NCBI GenBank assembly: GCA_004296785.1
Contig: SCVU01000556.1
Coordinates: 1 to 5,056, forward strand
Source: Planctomycetota bacterium
GTDB taxonomy: Bacteria; Planctomycetota; UBA1135; GCA-002686595
Length of the DNA stretch: 5,056 nt
Reading direction: 5' to 3'
Notes under the pieces: generated by a model
What the model saw: the letters and a program-made list of their open reading frames with translations, nothing else
Database searches by the model: none
Told to the model about the DNA's origin: nothing
Position numbers and translations under genes: made by a program
Part shown: piece by piece, positions 1 through 5,056 of the stretch
Layout: the number at the start of each line of letters is the position of its first letter
How positions within the stretch are numbered: position 1 is the first letter of the stretch

Positions 1-3000
1 TGTCGGTGTCGGCCACGCCGCAGCCGCAGATACCCGGAGCGATCTTGTTCGGATCGGTCGGGCAGCCGTCGAAGCAGTCGGCCGTGCCGTCGCCGTCGGT
101 GTCGGTGTCAGCCACGCCGCAACCGCAGATGCCCGGAGCGAGCTTGAACGGATCGGTCGGGCAACCGTCGTTGCAGTCCGCCGTGCCGTCGCCGTCCGTG
201 TCGGTGTCGGCCACGCCGCAACCGCAGATACCCGGAGCGATCTTGTTCGGATCGGTCGGGCAACCGTCGTTGCAGTCCGCCGTGCCGTCGCCGTCGGTGT
301 CGGTGTCGGCGATGCCGCAACCGCACGCGCCCGGCGCGACCTTGTTCGGGTCGCTCGGGCAGCCGTCGCACGCGTCGGCGGTGCCGTCACCGTCGGCGTC
401 GGGCTGCGACCAGCTCAACGTGAAGTTGCCGCCGGCCGCCGCGCCGACCGCACCCGCGACGCGGATGAAGTACGTCGTGCCGGACGTCACGTTGATCGTG
501 ACGCTCGAGCCGGGCGTGCAGCCTGCGAGGCCGTTGTCGTTGCAGCTCGACGCGGTCGGCGTGAGCTGGTTCGACACGCTCGGCGTCGGGCACGTCGAGT
601 AGACCGACAGCAGCGTGTCGTACGCGCCGCACGTGTTCAGCGTCAGCGAGCCGCTGCACGACGCGGTGTACGAGTACCACACGTCGAAGATCGGCACCGT
701 GTCGTTGTTCGCGCACGTCGCGACACCCGGCGCGGTCAGGTTCGACGCATCGCCGGTCGCACCGACGGTCGTCCCACCCACTGAGCCGTTGATCGGCCCG
801 ATCGGCGTCGGAACGCTGCACAGGTCGTTGCCCGGCGTCGGCGCGCCGGTGACCGTGAGCACGAACGGACCGGCCGTCGTCGAGCTGAAGCCGCTGACCA
901 GGATGAAGTACTCCTGACCGGCGTTCGCGACCCACGCGACCTTCGAGCGGAACGTCGTGTTGGCGATGTCGTCGTTCGCCGTGATGCAGGTCAGGCTGCC
1001 GCACGGCCCGGTGTACACGTTGAGCCGCGAGTCGAAGCCCGGGTTCGTCACGGTGTCCGCCGTGACCGTCTGCGTCGTGCCGACGACGACCTTGTACCAG
1101 AGGCCCTTGCCGCTGACGACGAACGTGCCGCCTGCGAACGAGCCCGGCGAAGGACCGGTGCACGTCGGCAACACGACCTCGGTCGTCGCCGTGGTGTTGT
1201 CCGCCGCGGTGATCGACGGCACCGCGATCGCGAGCGCTCCCGCGCACGCGTCGTTGGCCGGCGGAGGCGCCGGCGGGATGATCACGAAGTTGCCCGACGC
1301 CGTGCCGGTCGTGCTGAACGAGCCGATGCGGATCCGGTACGTCGTGCCCGAGACCACCGTCGCGGTGGCGAACGACTCGGCGACGCCGCACGCGCCGCCG
1401 CCGTCCGCGCAGGCGAGCTGCGTCAGCGCGCCGCACGTGCCCGAGTAGATCGCGATGACCGAGTCCCACGCGGCGGGCACGGTGCTCGCGCCGGCCGCGT
1501 TGCCCGGGCAGTTCGTGACCGTCAAGAGGCCCGAGGCCGTCGCGACGTAGTTGAACCAGATGTCCTTCGTGATCGAGCTGCACGCCGCGGGCGTCGTCGT
1601 CGTCGTCGCGGTCGCCGTGTTGAACGCGTTGACGCCGTCGACCGCGGTGAACGCGGACGAGCACTCGTCGCCGGGGATCGCGAGCAGCGCGTTCAGCGTG
1701 AACGAGCCGCCCGAGCCGATGCCCTTGTCGGCGACGCGGATCTTGATCACCTGACCGCTGGTCACCGCAAAGCTCAGGCACCCCGAGGTGCCGCCGCACG
1801 GCGAGCCGCCGCAGGTGTCGCTGCAGCCGAGGTCCGCGGCCCCGCCGCAGACCGAGTGCGCGGACAGCACGGTGTCGATCGACGACCCGCAGGTGTCGAG
1901 GAACAGCGTGCCCGTGGCCGCCGCGGTCAGCGAGTACCAGACGTCGCGCGAGCTCGCGCCGCCCGGATCGCAGGCGGCCGAGCCGTCGTTGGTCGCGGCC
2001 AGCGTCGTGCCGTTGAACGAGCCGCTGCCGATCGCGGTCGCGCTCGCGCAGTTGTCGTTGGCGGGTGCGACCACCGCAGCCGTCACGTTGACCGTGTAGT
2101 CCTCGACTTCACCGAAGCCCGTGTTCCCGCACGGCGAGATCGGATCGGTGAACAGCACGCGCACGCGCAGGCGCGTCGCGCCGAGCGCGCTCGACGCGGG
2201 CGGCGTGATCGTGCCGGTGAACGTCGCCGGGCCTCCGGCGAGGATGAACTGCTCGCCCGCGTCGGCGAACGAGCCGTTCTGGTTCCAGTCGGCCCACGCG
2301 ACCGCCTGGTCGCCGCTGAACGGCGTGCCGTTGGTCACGCTGATCGGCGCGCCGACGGTGCGCGTCAGCGACGTCGACTGCGCGGTGAAGTTCGAGTAGC
2401 AGCCGGCGTCCGACGTGGTCGTGTTGTTGATCGAGCCGAGCGTGACGTTCTGGATGTACTCGTCGACGCCGACGCCGCACGCGGCCGAGCCGGCGACGCA
2501 GTAGTTCGGCGCGGGCTGCTTCGCGATCGAGAGCAGGTAGTCGCCCGGCGTCGTGCCGGAGGACCAGGTCACGCGCGCCGTGTACGTGCCGGCGGTCAGC
2601 ACGCGGAACGTCAGGCCTTCGCCGATCGAGTTCGGCGTCGTCGCGGTCAGTCTGCCGGCGCCGCTCGTGATGCTCGATGTCGTCGACCCGTCGTTGACGC
2701 TGACGAGCACGGTGCCGGCCGAGTTCAGCAGCGCGAGCGCCGCGTTGACCGGCGTGTTGTTGCGCAGCGGATCCGCGTCCAGGCCGAGGAAGATCAGCTG
2801 GCCGGCCGCGGCGTTGAACGAGTACATGTCGACGTCGGTCGTCGTCGACAGCACGCCGCTGTAGTAGTCGTTCGCCGACGTGCCGGCGTTCACGAGCGTG
2901 TCGTTGGGCTCGCTCTCGAGCGTCGCGCTCGCGAGCGGCGGCTGCACGACCGCGTACAGGCGGTACGGCTCCGCCTGGGTCGTCGCCGTGAAGTGGCTCA

Positions 3001-4672
3001 TCCGGATGAACGAGGCCACGCCGGTCAACGGCGTGCCCATGCAGTCCGGCGCGAGCGATCCGAACGCGGTGTCGTTGCCCGCGTCGTCGTACTCGAGCGT
3101 GTCGACGGCCGTCGTGATGCGCATGTCGAAGTCGGTCGTCGACGCGCTGGCGCTCGTGCCGCCCGCGATGCCGTCGGCCATCGCGAACACGCGCGAGCCC
3201 GCGGCCGGCGTGCCGAGCGAGAAGAAGTCGGCGTCACCGGCCGGCGCGATCGTGCCTTCGTTGCCGAACGTGTACGCGTTGGCGGTCGCCGGCGTGCTGT
3301 TCGCTTCGGTCTCGCGCGTGCACGAGTTCACCTCGATCACGAACGTCGTGCCCGCGTTGGCCGCGAGGTTGTCGTCGACGTAGATGAAGATCTGCTGGCC
3401 GCTCGTCAGCGACTGGCACATCAGCTCCTCGGAGCCCGTCGTCGACGCCGCGATCCGGTTCGCCGCGAGCAGCACCGTGCTGACGGTGACCGGCGGCGCG
3501 CCGGCGATGCACGTGCTCGAGTCGTAGAGCACGAGGTTCTGCGCGCTCGTGTACCCCGACACGCGCACCGAGTACGTGCCCGCCGCGGGAGCGGTGAAGC
3601 TGTACACGACGTCGCGGCCGGCGCACGTCGACGCGGTGCCGCCGAAGCTGCCGCCGGCGGTGAACGCGGGCGATGCGGCCGCGAGCTGGTAGTCGTTCGT
3701 CGCGAGCACGGTCGTGCCGGCGACCGGCGTGTCGAGCGACAGCGGGATCGCCGTCGCGCACGTGTCGTTCGCGGGCGGCACCGCGAAGTCGAACGTGAAG
3801 CCGTAGTTCACGGTCGGCGACGCGGTCGCCGAGAACATGCCGATGAGGATCTTGTAGGTGACCCCGCCGGTCATCGGGACGGCGATGTTGCTCTCGAGGT
3901 CGGAGCACGCGACCTGCGTCAGGCCGCCGCACGCACCGCTGAAAACCGCCATGACGACGTCGTTCGTCGACGTCTCGCTCAGCGTCGCGGTGCCGTTGAC
4001 GGCCGGCGTGTAGCTGAACCACACGCCGTTCTTCGTGACGGTGGCCGTGGCGCCGTTGCACGTGACGTCGGCATCGTCGCTCGCGGCGATCCCGTTCAGG
4101 TCGGCGGCGACGGCGGTGAACGGCGTGGCCGCGATCGTCGTCGCGCCCGCGCAGACGTCATTGGCGCCTGCCGGCGTGCAGCTGACCGTCAGGTTGCCGC
4201 TGCCCGAGGTTCCGGCAGTGAACGAGCCGAGGCGCACGATGTACGTCGAGCCGCTGACCGTCGGGAACGTGACCTCCGACGGATTGCCGCACGGACCTTG
4301 GTCGTTGCACGCGAGCTGCGTGAGGGCGCCGCAGGTGCTCGCGGCCGTGAAGACCTGGACGACGGTGTCGAGCGTGACCGTCGGCGTCTGGCTGCACAGC
4401 GTGATCTTCGTCGCGCCGGTGCAGCTCGCCTGGTACGTGAACCACACGTCGCTGGTCAGCGTCGCGCACGGCGCGGGAATCGTCCCCGCCGAATTCGTCG
4501 CGCCGACGTTCGACCACGCGTTGACTCCGTCGACGAGCAGCGTCGCGGTCGCGCACTCGTTGCTGCCCTGTGCGGCAGCTCGATCGGCGAGCAACGAGCC
4601 GAGCGCGGCGAACGCGAGGCTGGCGGGGACGAGGGAGCGGAAACCGAGACGCGAAAGGCGAGGCAGTCGCAT
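1..4672 (-). CDS. Giant secreted modular repeat protein (NDxC modules, PPC, GEVED, TSP3 repeats), 3' end outside window
   Basis: The frame from ATG 4672-4670 stays open for 1,557 codons and leaves the window unfinished. An in-frame TGA lies at 4798-4796, and none of the 41 codons between it and the ATG is ATG, GTG or TTG, so this is the first usual start. Order of parts: signal peptide (residues 1-35); modules opening at C40, N171 and N302; PPC-like domains at about 454-577 and 588-718; a GEVED domain at about 725-864; modules opening at N872, G1001, N1140 and N1282; TSP3 repeats from 1425 onward. These families are non-catalytic beta-sandwich or calcium-binding modules of exported proteins, so an extracellular structural, adhesive or surface role is inferred. 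The exact function is not recognised. Codons end mostly in C or G throughout, with no compositional break. The upstream gene appears to be terminated separately, so this is probably a monocistronic unit or the first gene of its own. No Shine-Dalgarno sequence is evident. The missing C-terminus would show the anchoring or sorting signal. Confidence 0.93.
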   Translation of the reverse strand, partial: MRLPRLSRLGFRSLVPASLAFAALGSLLADRAAAQGSNECATATLLVDGVNAWSNVGATNSAGTIPAPCATLTSDVWFTYQASCTGATKITLCSQTPTVTLDTVVQVFTAASTCGALTQLACNDQGPCGNPSEVTFPTVSGSTYIVRLGSFTAGTSGSGNLTVSCTPAGANDVCAGATTIAATPFTAVAADLNGIAASDDADVTCNGATATVTKNGVWFSYTPAVNGTATLSETSTNDVVMAVFSGACGGLTQVACSDLESNIAVPMTGGVTYKILIGMFSATASPTVNYGFTFDFAVPPANDTCATAIPLSLDTPVAGTTVLATNDYQLAAASPAFTAGGSFGGTASTCAGRDVVYSFTAPAAGTYSVRVSGYTSAQNLVLYDSSTCIAGAPPVTVSTVLLAANRIAASTTGSEELMCQSLTSGQQIFIYVDDNLAANAGTTFVIEVNSCTRETEANSTPATANAYTFGNEGTIAPAGDADFFSLGTPAAGSRVFAMADGIAGGTSASASTTDFDMRITTAVDTLEYDDAGNDTAFGSLAPDCMGTPLTGVASFIRMSHFTATTQAEPYRLYAVVQPPLASATLESEPNDTLVNAGTSANDYYSGVLSTTTDVDMYSFNAAAGQLIFLGLDADPLRNNTPVNAALALLNSAGTVLVSVNDGSTTSSITSGAGRLTATTPNSIGEGLTFRVLTAGTYTARVTWSSGTTPGDYLLSIAKQPAPNYCVAGSAACGVGVDEYIQNVTLGSINNTTTSDAGCYSNFTAQSTSLTRTVGAPISVTNGTPFSGDQAVAWADWNQNGSFADAGEQFILAGGPATFTGTITPPASSALGATRLRVRVLFTDPISPCGNTGFGEVEDYTVNVTAAVVAPANDNCASATAIGSGSFNGTTLAATNDGSAACDPGGASSRDVWYSLTAAATGTLFLDTCGSSIDTVLSAHSVCGGAADLGCSDTCGGSPCGGTSGCLSFAVTSGQVIKIRVADKGIGSGGSFTLNALLAIPGDECSSAFTAVDGVNAFNTATATTTTTPAACSSITKDIWFNYVATASGLLTVTNCPGNAAGASTVPAAWDSVIAIYSGTCGALTQLACADGGGACGVAESFATATVVSGTTYRIRIGSFSTTGTASGNFVIIPPAPPPANDACAGALAIAVPSITAADNTTATTEVVLPTCTGPSPGSFAGGTFVVSGKGLWYKVVVGTTQTVTADTVTNPGFDSRLNVYTGPCGSLTCITANDDIANTTFRSKVAWVANAGQEYFILVSGFSSTTAGPFVLTVTGAPTPGNDLCSVPTPIGPINGSVGGTTVGATGDASNLTAPGVATCANNDTVPIFDVWYSYTASCSGSLTLNTCGAYDTLLSVYSTCPTPSVSNQLTPTASSCNDNGLAGCTPGSSVTINVTSGTTYFIRVAGAVGAAAGGNFTLSWSQPDADGDGTADACDGCPSDPNKVAPGACGCGIADTDTDGDGTADCNDGCPTDPNKIAPGICGCGVADTDTDGDGTADCNDGCPTDPFKLAPGICGCGVADTDTDGDGTADCFDGCPTDPNKIAPGICGCGVADTD
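5..400 (-). repeat. Four tandem 33-residue TSP3 calcium-binding repeats (99-bp period), array continues off window
   Basis: Four units occupy 302-400, 203-301, 104-202 and 5-103 in protein order (residues 1425-1457, 1458-1490, 1491-1523, 1524-1556). A fifth begins at the window edge. Each opens with a match to the thrombospondin type 3 consensus D-x-D-x-D-G-x-x-D-x-x-D-x-C, for example DTDGDGTADCNDGC. A spacer P-(T/S)-D-P-x-K-x-A-P-G-x-C-G-C-G-(V/I)-A-D-T follows. Each unit has four cysteines, at unit positions 10 (11 in the first), 14, 26 and 28. In TSP3 proteins the aspartates bind calcium and make a rigid acidic rod; here the array probably forms a calcium-dependent stalk or linker. The three later units differ from one another by only about 5-11 bases in 99, while the first unit is clearly more diverged. 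Confidence 0.92.
401..2059 (-). repeat. Second block of four NDxC/DEC-type modules (residues ~872-1424)
   Basis: Four modules of about 130-143 residues follow the GEVED domain. They open with NDNC (C875), GDEC (C1004), NDAC (C1143) and NDLC (C1285). Aromatic core motifs are DVWYSL (W912), DIWFNY (W1039), GLWYKV (W1192) and DVWYSY (W1332). Modules at 872 and 1282 share a T-C-G-(S/A)...D-T-(V/L)-L-S segment, and most end with a Y-F/R-I-R/L-V/I-x-G strand. The module at 1001 is especially close to the first module of the protein (DGVNA and CGALTQLAC in both). The last module runs directly into the TSP3 array after SWSQP. They are probably disulfide-stabilised beta-sandwich spacers that extend the protein from the cell. 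Confidence 0.75.
2081..2500 (-). other. GEVED domain (residues ~725-864)
   Basis: The domain begins NYCVAGSAACG and DEYIQNVTLGSINNTT. It carries the central VAWADWNQNGSFADAGEQF motif (W793, D795, W796, N797) and ends in a TRLRVRV strand, a PCG turn and GEVEDY at residues 854-859. These are the family's defining landmarks: the W-x-D-W-N-x-x-G loop, the R-x-R-V-R strand and the G-E-V-E-D-Y signature. GEVED domains occur in large secreted proteins of Bacteroidota, Planctomycetota and marine bacteria, usually beside other beta-sandwich modules. Their ligand is not known to me. The acidic loop could bind a metal ion, which is inference. Confidence 0.88.
2519..2911 (-). other. PPC domain 2 (residues ~588-718)
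   Basis: This is the clearest PPC-type domain in the protein. It opens with EPNDT at residues 588-592, then TDVDMYSFNAAAGQ, a hydrophobic strand LIFLGLDADP, the segment NAALALLNSAGTVLVSVNDG, and a terminal LTAGTYTARV...GDYLLSI. The order EPND, D-x-D-x-Y-x-F, A-L-x-L-L-x-S-x-G, N-D-G, A-G-T-Y-x-x-x-V, G-D-Y-x-L-x-I follows the family signature (Pfam PPC as remembered). It joins directly to the GEVED domain through a short KQPAPN linker. No catalytic residues are expected in this fold. Confidence 0.8.
2942..3313 (-). other. PPC-like domain 1 (residues ~454-577)
   Basis: This segment opens with ETEANSTPATANAY, followed by GTIAPAGDADFFSLGTPAAG. That is the E-x-N...A...G-x-I...D-x-D-(F/Y)-F order expected of bacterial pre-peptidase C-terminal (PPC) domains. 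It ends with a strand YRLYAVVQ before the next domain. The middle is atypical: it carries a TDFDMRI stretch and an acidic LEYDDAGNDT segment. PPC domains are beta-sandwiches often found next to secreted enzymes, but no peptidase is visible here, so it is probably structural or substrate-contacting. Assignment is by motif order only. Confidence 0.65.
3323..4561 (-). repeat. N-terminal block of three NDxC-type beta-sandwich modules (residues ~38-450)
   Basis: Three successive modules of about 130-150 residues open with NECA (C40), NDVC (C174) and NDTC (C305). Each then has a G/A-T-rich stretch and an aromatic core motif: DVWFTY with W77, GVWFSY with W218, and DVVYSF with Y357 in the third. The first two continue with a CG-x-LTQ-x-AC motif and a VxYxI(V/L)(R/I)xG strand near the end. 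The third is closer to a standard PPC domain, with a G-T-Y-S-V-R-V strand after the aromatic motif. The pattern resembles PPC-like jelly-roll modules repeated in exported proteins of Planctomycetota and some other bacteria. Binding partners are unknown. The paired cysteines suggest disulfides in an oxidising, extracytoplasmic setting, which is an inference. Confidence 0.75.
4568..4672 (-). other. N-terminal Sec-type signal peptide of the giant secreted protein
   Basis: Residues 1-35 have the three parts of a signal peptide. There is a basic N-region with five arginines in the first twelve residues (MRLPRLSRLGFR), then a hydrophobic core SLVPASLAFAALGSLLA, then a small-residue end ADRAAAQ. Cleavage is most likely after the AAA triplet or after the following glutamine, leaving a mature protein that begins near QGSNEC. 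The signal lies directly after the chosen ATG, which supports that start in the absence of a visible ribosome binding site. I see no lipobox cysteine at the cleavage site, so a lipoprotein is unlikely. A twin-arginine signal is also not supported, because no RR pair is present. Confidence 0.88.
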
Positions 4673-4769
4673 GGATGGGACGGGCCGAGTGCGGAGACGC
4701 GAGCACGAGTCCGCCGCCGCGATTGCGACGCCCTTCAGACTCCCCTCTGGATCCCCGTCACTTGATTGG

Positions 4770-4792
4770 ACCGAGGCTCCGCAGCGCTCGGT
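4770..4792 (-). promoter_or_regulatory. Small hairpin in presumed 5' leader of the giant gene
   Basis: Arms ACCGAG and CTCGGT (4792-4787 and 4775-4770, minus strand) pair over six base pairs. A further three pairs (AGC with GCT, beyond one bulged base) close a four-base loop. It lies about 100 bases before the ATG. It is preceded, not followed, by the T6 run on the coding strand, so it is not a terminator for this strand. It could be a protein-binding site or leader structure, but in GC-rich DNA a stem of this size may arise by chance. Confidence 0.3.
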
Positions 4793-4890
4793 AGGTCAAA
4801 AAAGCTACTTCCTTCCCGTCGGCGCGCGCGGCGTCCAGATCGTCGTTTCATTCTCAGCGCCGCGCCGCGCCGCACTTTCATCCGCGGCGC

Positions 4891-4910
4891 ACGGTTCGGA
4901 AAACGGTTCG
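4891..4910. repeat. Direct repeat ACGGTTCG x2 with 12-bp period
   Basis: ACGGTTCG occurs at 4891-4898 and again at 4903-4910, separated by GAAA. The copies are exact and start 12 bp apart, close to one helical turn. They lie between the terminator hairpin and the start of the giant gene, 219-238 bases before the ATG. Tandem half-sites of this kind can bind an activator, but no regulator is identified and the assignment is speculative. Confidence 0.4.
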
Positions 4911-4915
4911 CACGA

Positions 4916-4967
4916 GCGCGAGCGGCCCGCTCCCCCGGCGTGGACCGGGAGAGCGGGCCGCTCGCGC
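4916..4967 (-). terminator. Strong stem-loop terminator after the upstream gene
   Basis: The arms 4916-4932 and 4951-4967 form 17 perfect base pairs. After one C-A mismatch (4933/4950), five more pairs (4934-4938 with 4945-4949) close a six-base loop at 4939-4944. The structure starts 17 bases after the TAG of the upstream gene on the same strand, the usual place for an intrinsic terminator. No T-tract follows immediately: the nearest is TTTT about a dozen bases past the stem. It is therefore non-canonical and could also act as an RNA-stabilising 3' end. It probably separates transcription of the two genes. Confidence 0.68.
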
Positions 4968-4984
4968 GAGCTCGGAGCTTCGCG

Positions 4985-5056
4985 CTACGGCACGAGCGTC
5001 ACGGAGACCGCGTTGCTCGCGAACACCACCGAGATCGGCGACGGCTCGAGCACGAC
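4985..5056 (-). CDS. C-terminal end of an upstream protein of unknown function (5' part outside window)
   Basis: Only the last 23 codons and TAG (4987-4985) are visible. They read in frame from the window edge and end in ...SVVFASNAVSVTLVP. Codons use the same C/G-ending bias as the giant gene, and the stop is followed at once by a strong hairpin, which together argue that this is a true gene end. The hydrophobic/small-residue alternation looks like a final beta-strand, as in secreted beta-sandwich proteins, but too little is visible to name a family. Confidence 0.62.
   Translation of the reverse strand, partial: VVLEPSPISVVFASNAVSVTLVP

Larger units (their letters stand above)
4673..4984. 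other. 312-bp intergenic region with leader and promoter of the giant gene
   Basis: No gene is supported here. In minus-strand order it holds the stop-proximal terminator hairpin (4967-4916), an 8-bp direct repeat (4910-4891), a 7-bp GC hairpin with a 10-base loop (arms 4884-4890 and 4867-4873), a T6 run (4803-4798) beside TTGACC (4799-4794), and a small hairpin (4792-4770). TTGACC resembles a -35 element, but the 17 bp downstream is not followed by a TATAAT-like hexamer, so I do not call a promoter. The 20 bases before the ATG are C-rich and lack a Shine-Dalgarno sequence. A GAGGGGAG at 4749-4742 lies about 70 bases too far upstream to serve this start. Confidence 0.6.

Noticed and set aside
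5..400. CRISPR-like array
   Set aside because: The periodic DNA is continuous with no unique spacers between repeats, and the 99-bp period equals 33 codons that match the TSP3 consensus.
6..602. Plus-strand repetitive open frame rich in S, P, V, Q
   Set aside because: Its repeats simply mirror the 99-bp TSP3 units of the minus-strand gene. It spans the end of the array into the last module without any motif of its own.
387..1799. 470-codon open frame on the minus strand in another frame
   Set aside because: It overlaps the giant gene, encodes an Arg/His-rich low-complexity product, and lacks recognisable motifs, whereas the chosen frame shows continuous domain signatures across the same bases.
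1856..4765. 969-codon open frame on the plus strand
   Set aside because: It is antisense to the giant gene, its product is overwhelmingly arginine with no domain or signal, and it is explained by the C/G-ending codon bias of the real gene suppressing stops in the opposite strand.
4771..4799. Sigma-70-type promoter starting at TTGACC
   Set aside because: The -35-like hexamer is present, but no TATAAT-like hexamer occurs at the expected spacing; the region there is CCTCGG.
4867..4890. Hairpin with arms GCGCCGC/GCGGCGC as a second terminator
   Set aside because: A seven-pair all-GC stem is easily produced by chance in this composition, and no T-tract or gene end adjoins it.

Overview
The window is dominated by one very large minus-strand gene. 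It starts with an ATG at 4672-4670 and reads through 1,557 codons without a stop until it leaves the window at position 1. I followed this frame codon by codon over its whole length and found no frameshift or internal stop. The product is a secreted, modular, cysteine-containing repeat protein. It has an N-terminal signal peptide, three beta-sandwich modules that begin with an N-D-x-C or similar motif, two PPC-like domains, one GEVED domain, four more N-D-x-C/D-E-C modules, and then a tandem array of 33-residue thrombospondin type 3 (TSP3) calcium-binding repeats that continues past the window edge. No catalytic domain is visible, so the part seen looks like an extracellular scaffold, adhesin or surface protein. 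The C-terminus, which would show how it is anchored or exported further, is missing.

Upstream of it (higher coordinates, same strand), the last 23 codons of a second minus-strand gene end with TAG at 4987-4985. Between the two genes lie 312 bases (4673-4984). They hold a very strong hairpin just after that stop, best read as the transcription terminator of the upstream gene, a 12-bp-period direct repeat, and a smaller hairpin in the presumed leader of the large gene. The terminator suggests the large gene is transcribed from its own promoter, but I could not identify a convincing promoter or Shine-Dalgarno sequence.

The DNA is GC-rich, with codons ending almost always in C or G. This bias opens long spurious frames on both strands. 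The combination of serial N-D-x-C modules carrying a DVW(F/Y)xY motif, PPC and GEVED domains, and TSP3 units with the C-G-C-G-V-A-D-T spacer resembles giant secreted proteins of high-GC Planctomycetota. Myxococcota or a related lineage cannot be excluded. This taxonomic guess rests on remembered protein style, not on a search.

I see no RNA gene, mobile element, CRISPR array or defence/biosynthesis system. The most noteworthy features are the domain architecture, the near-identical 99-bp repeats that suggest recent expansion, and the intergenic structures.
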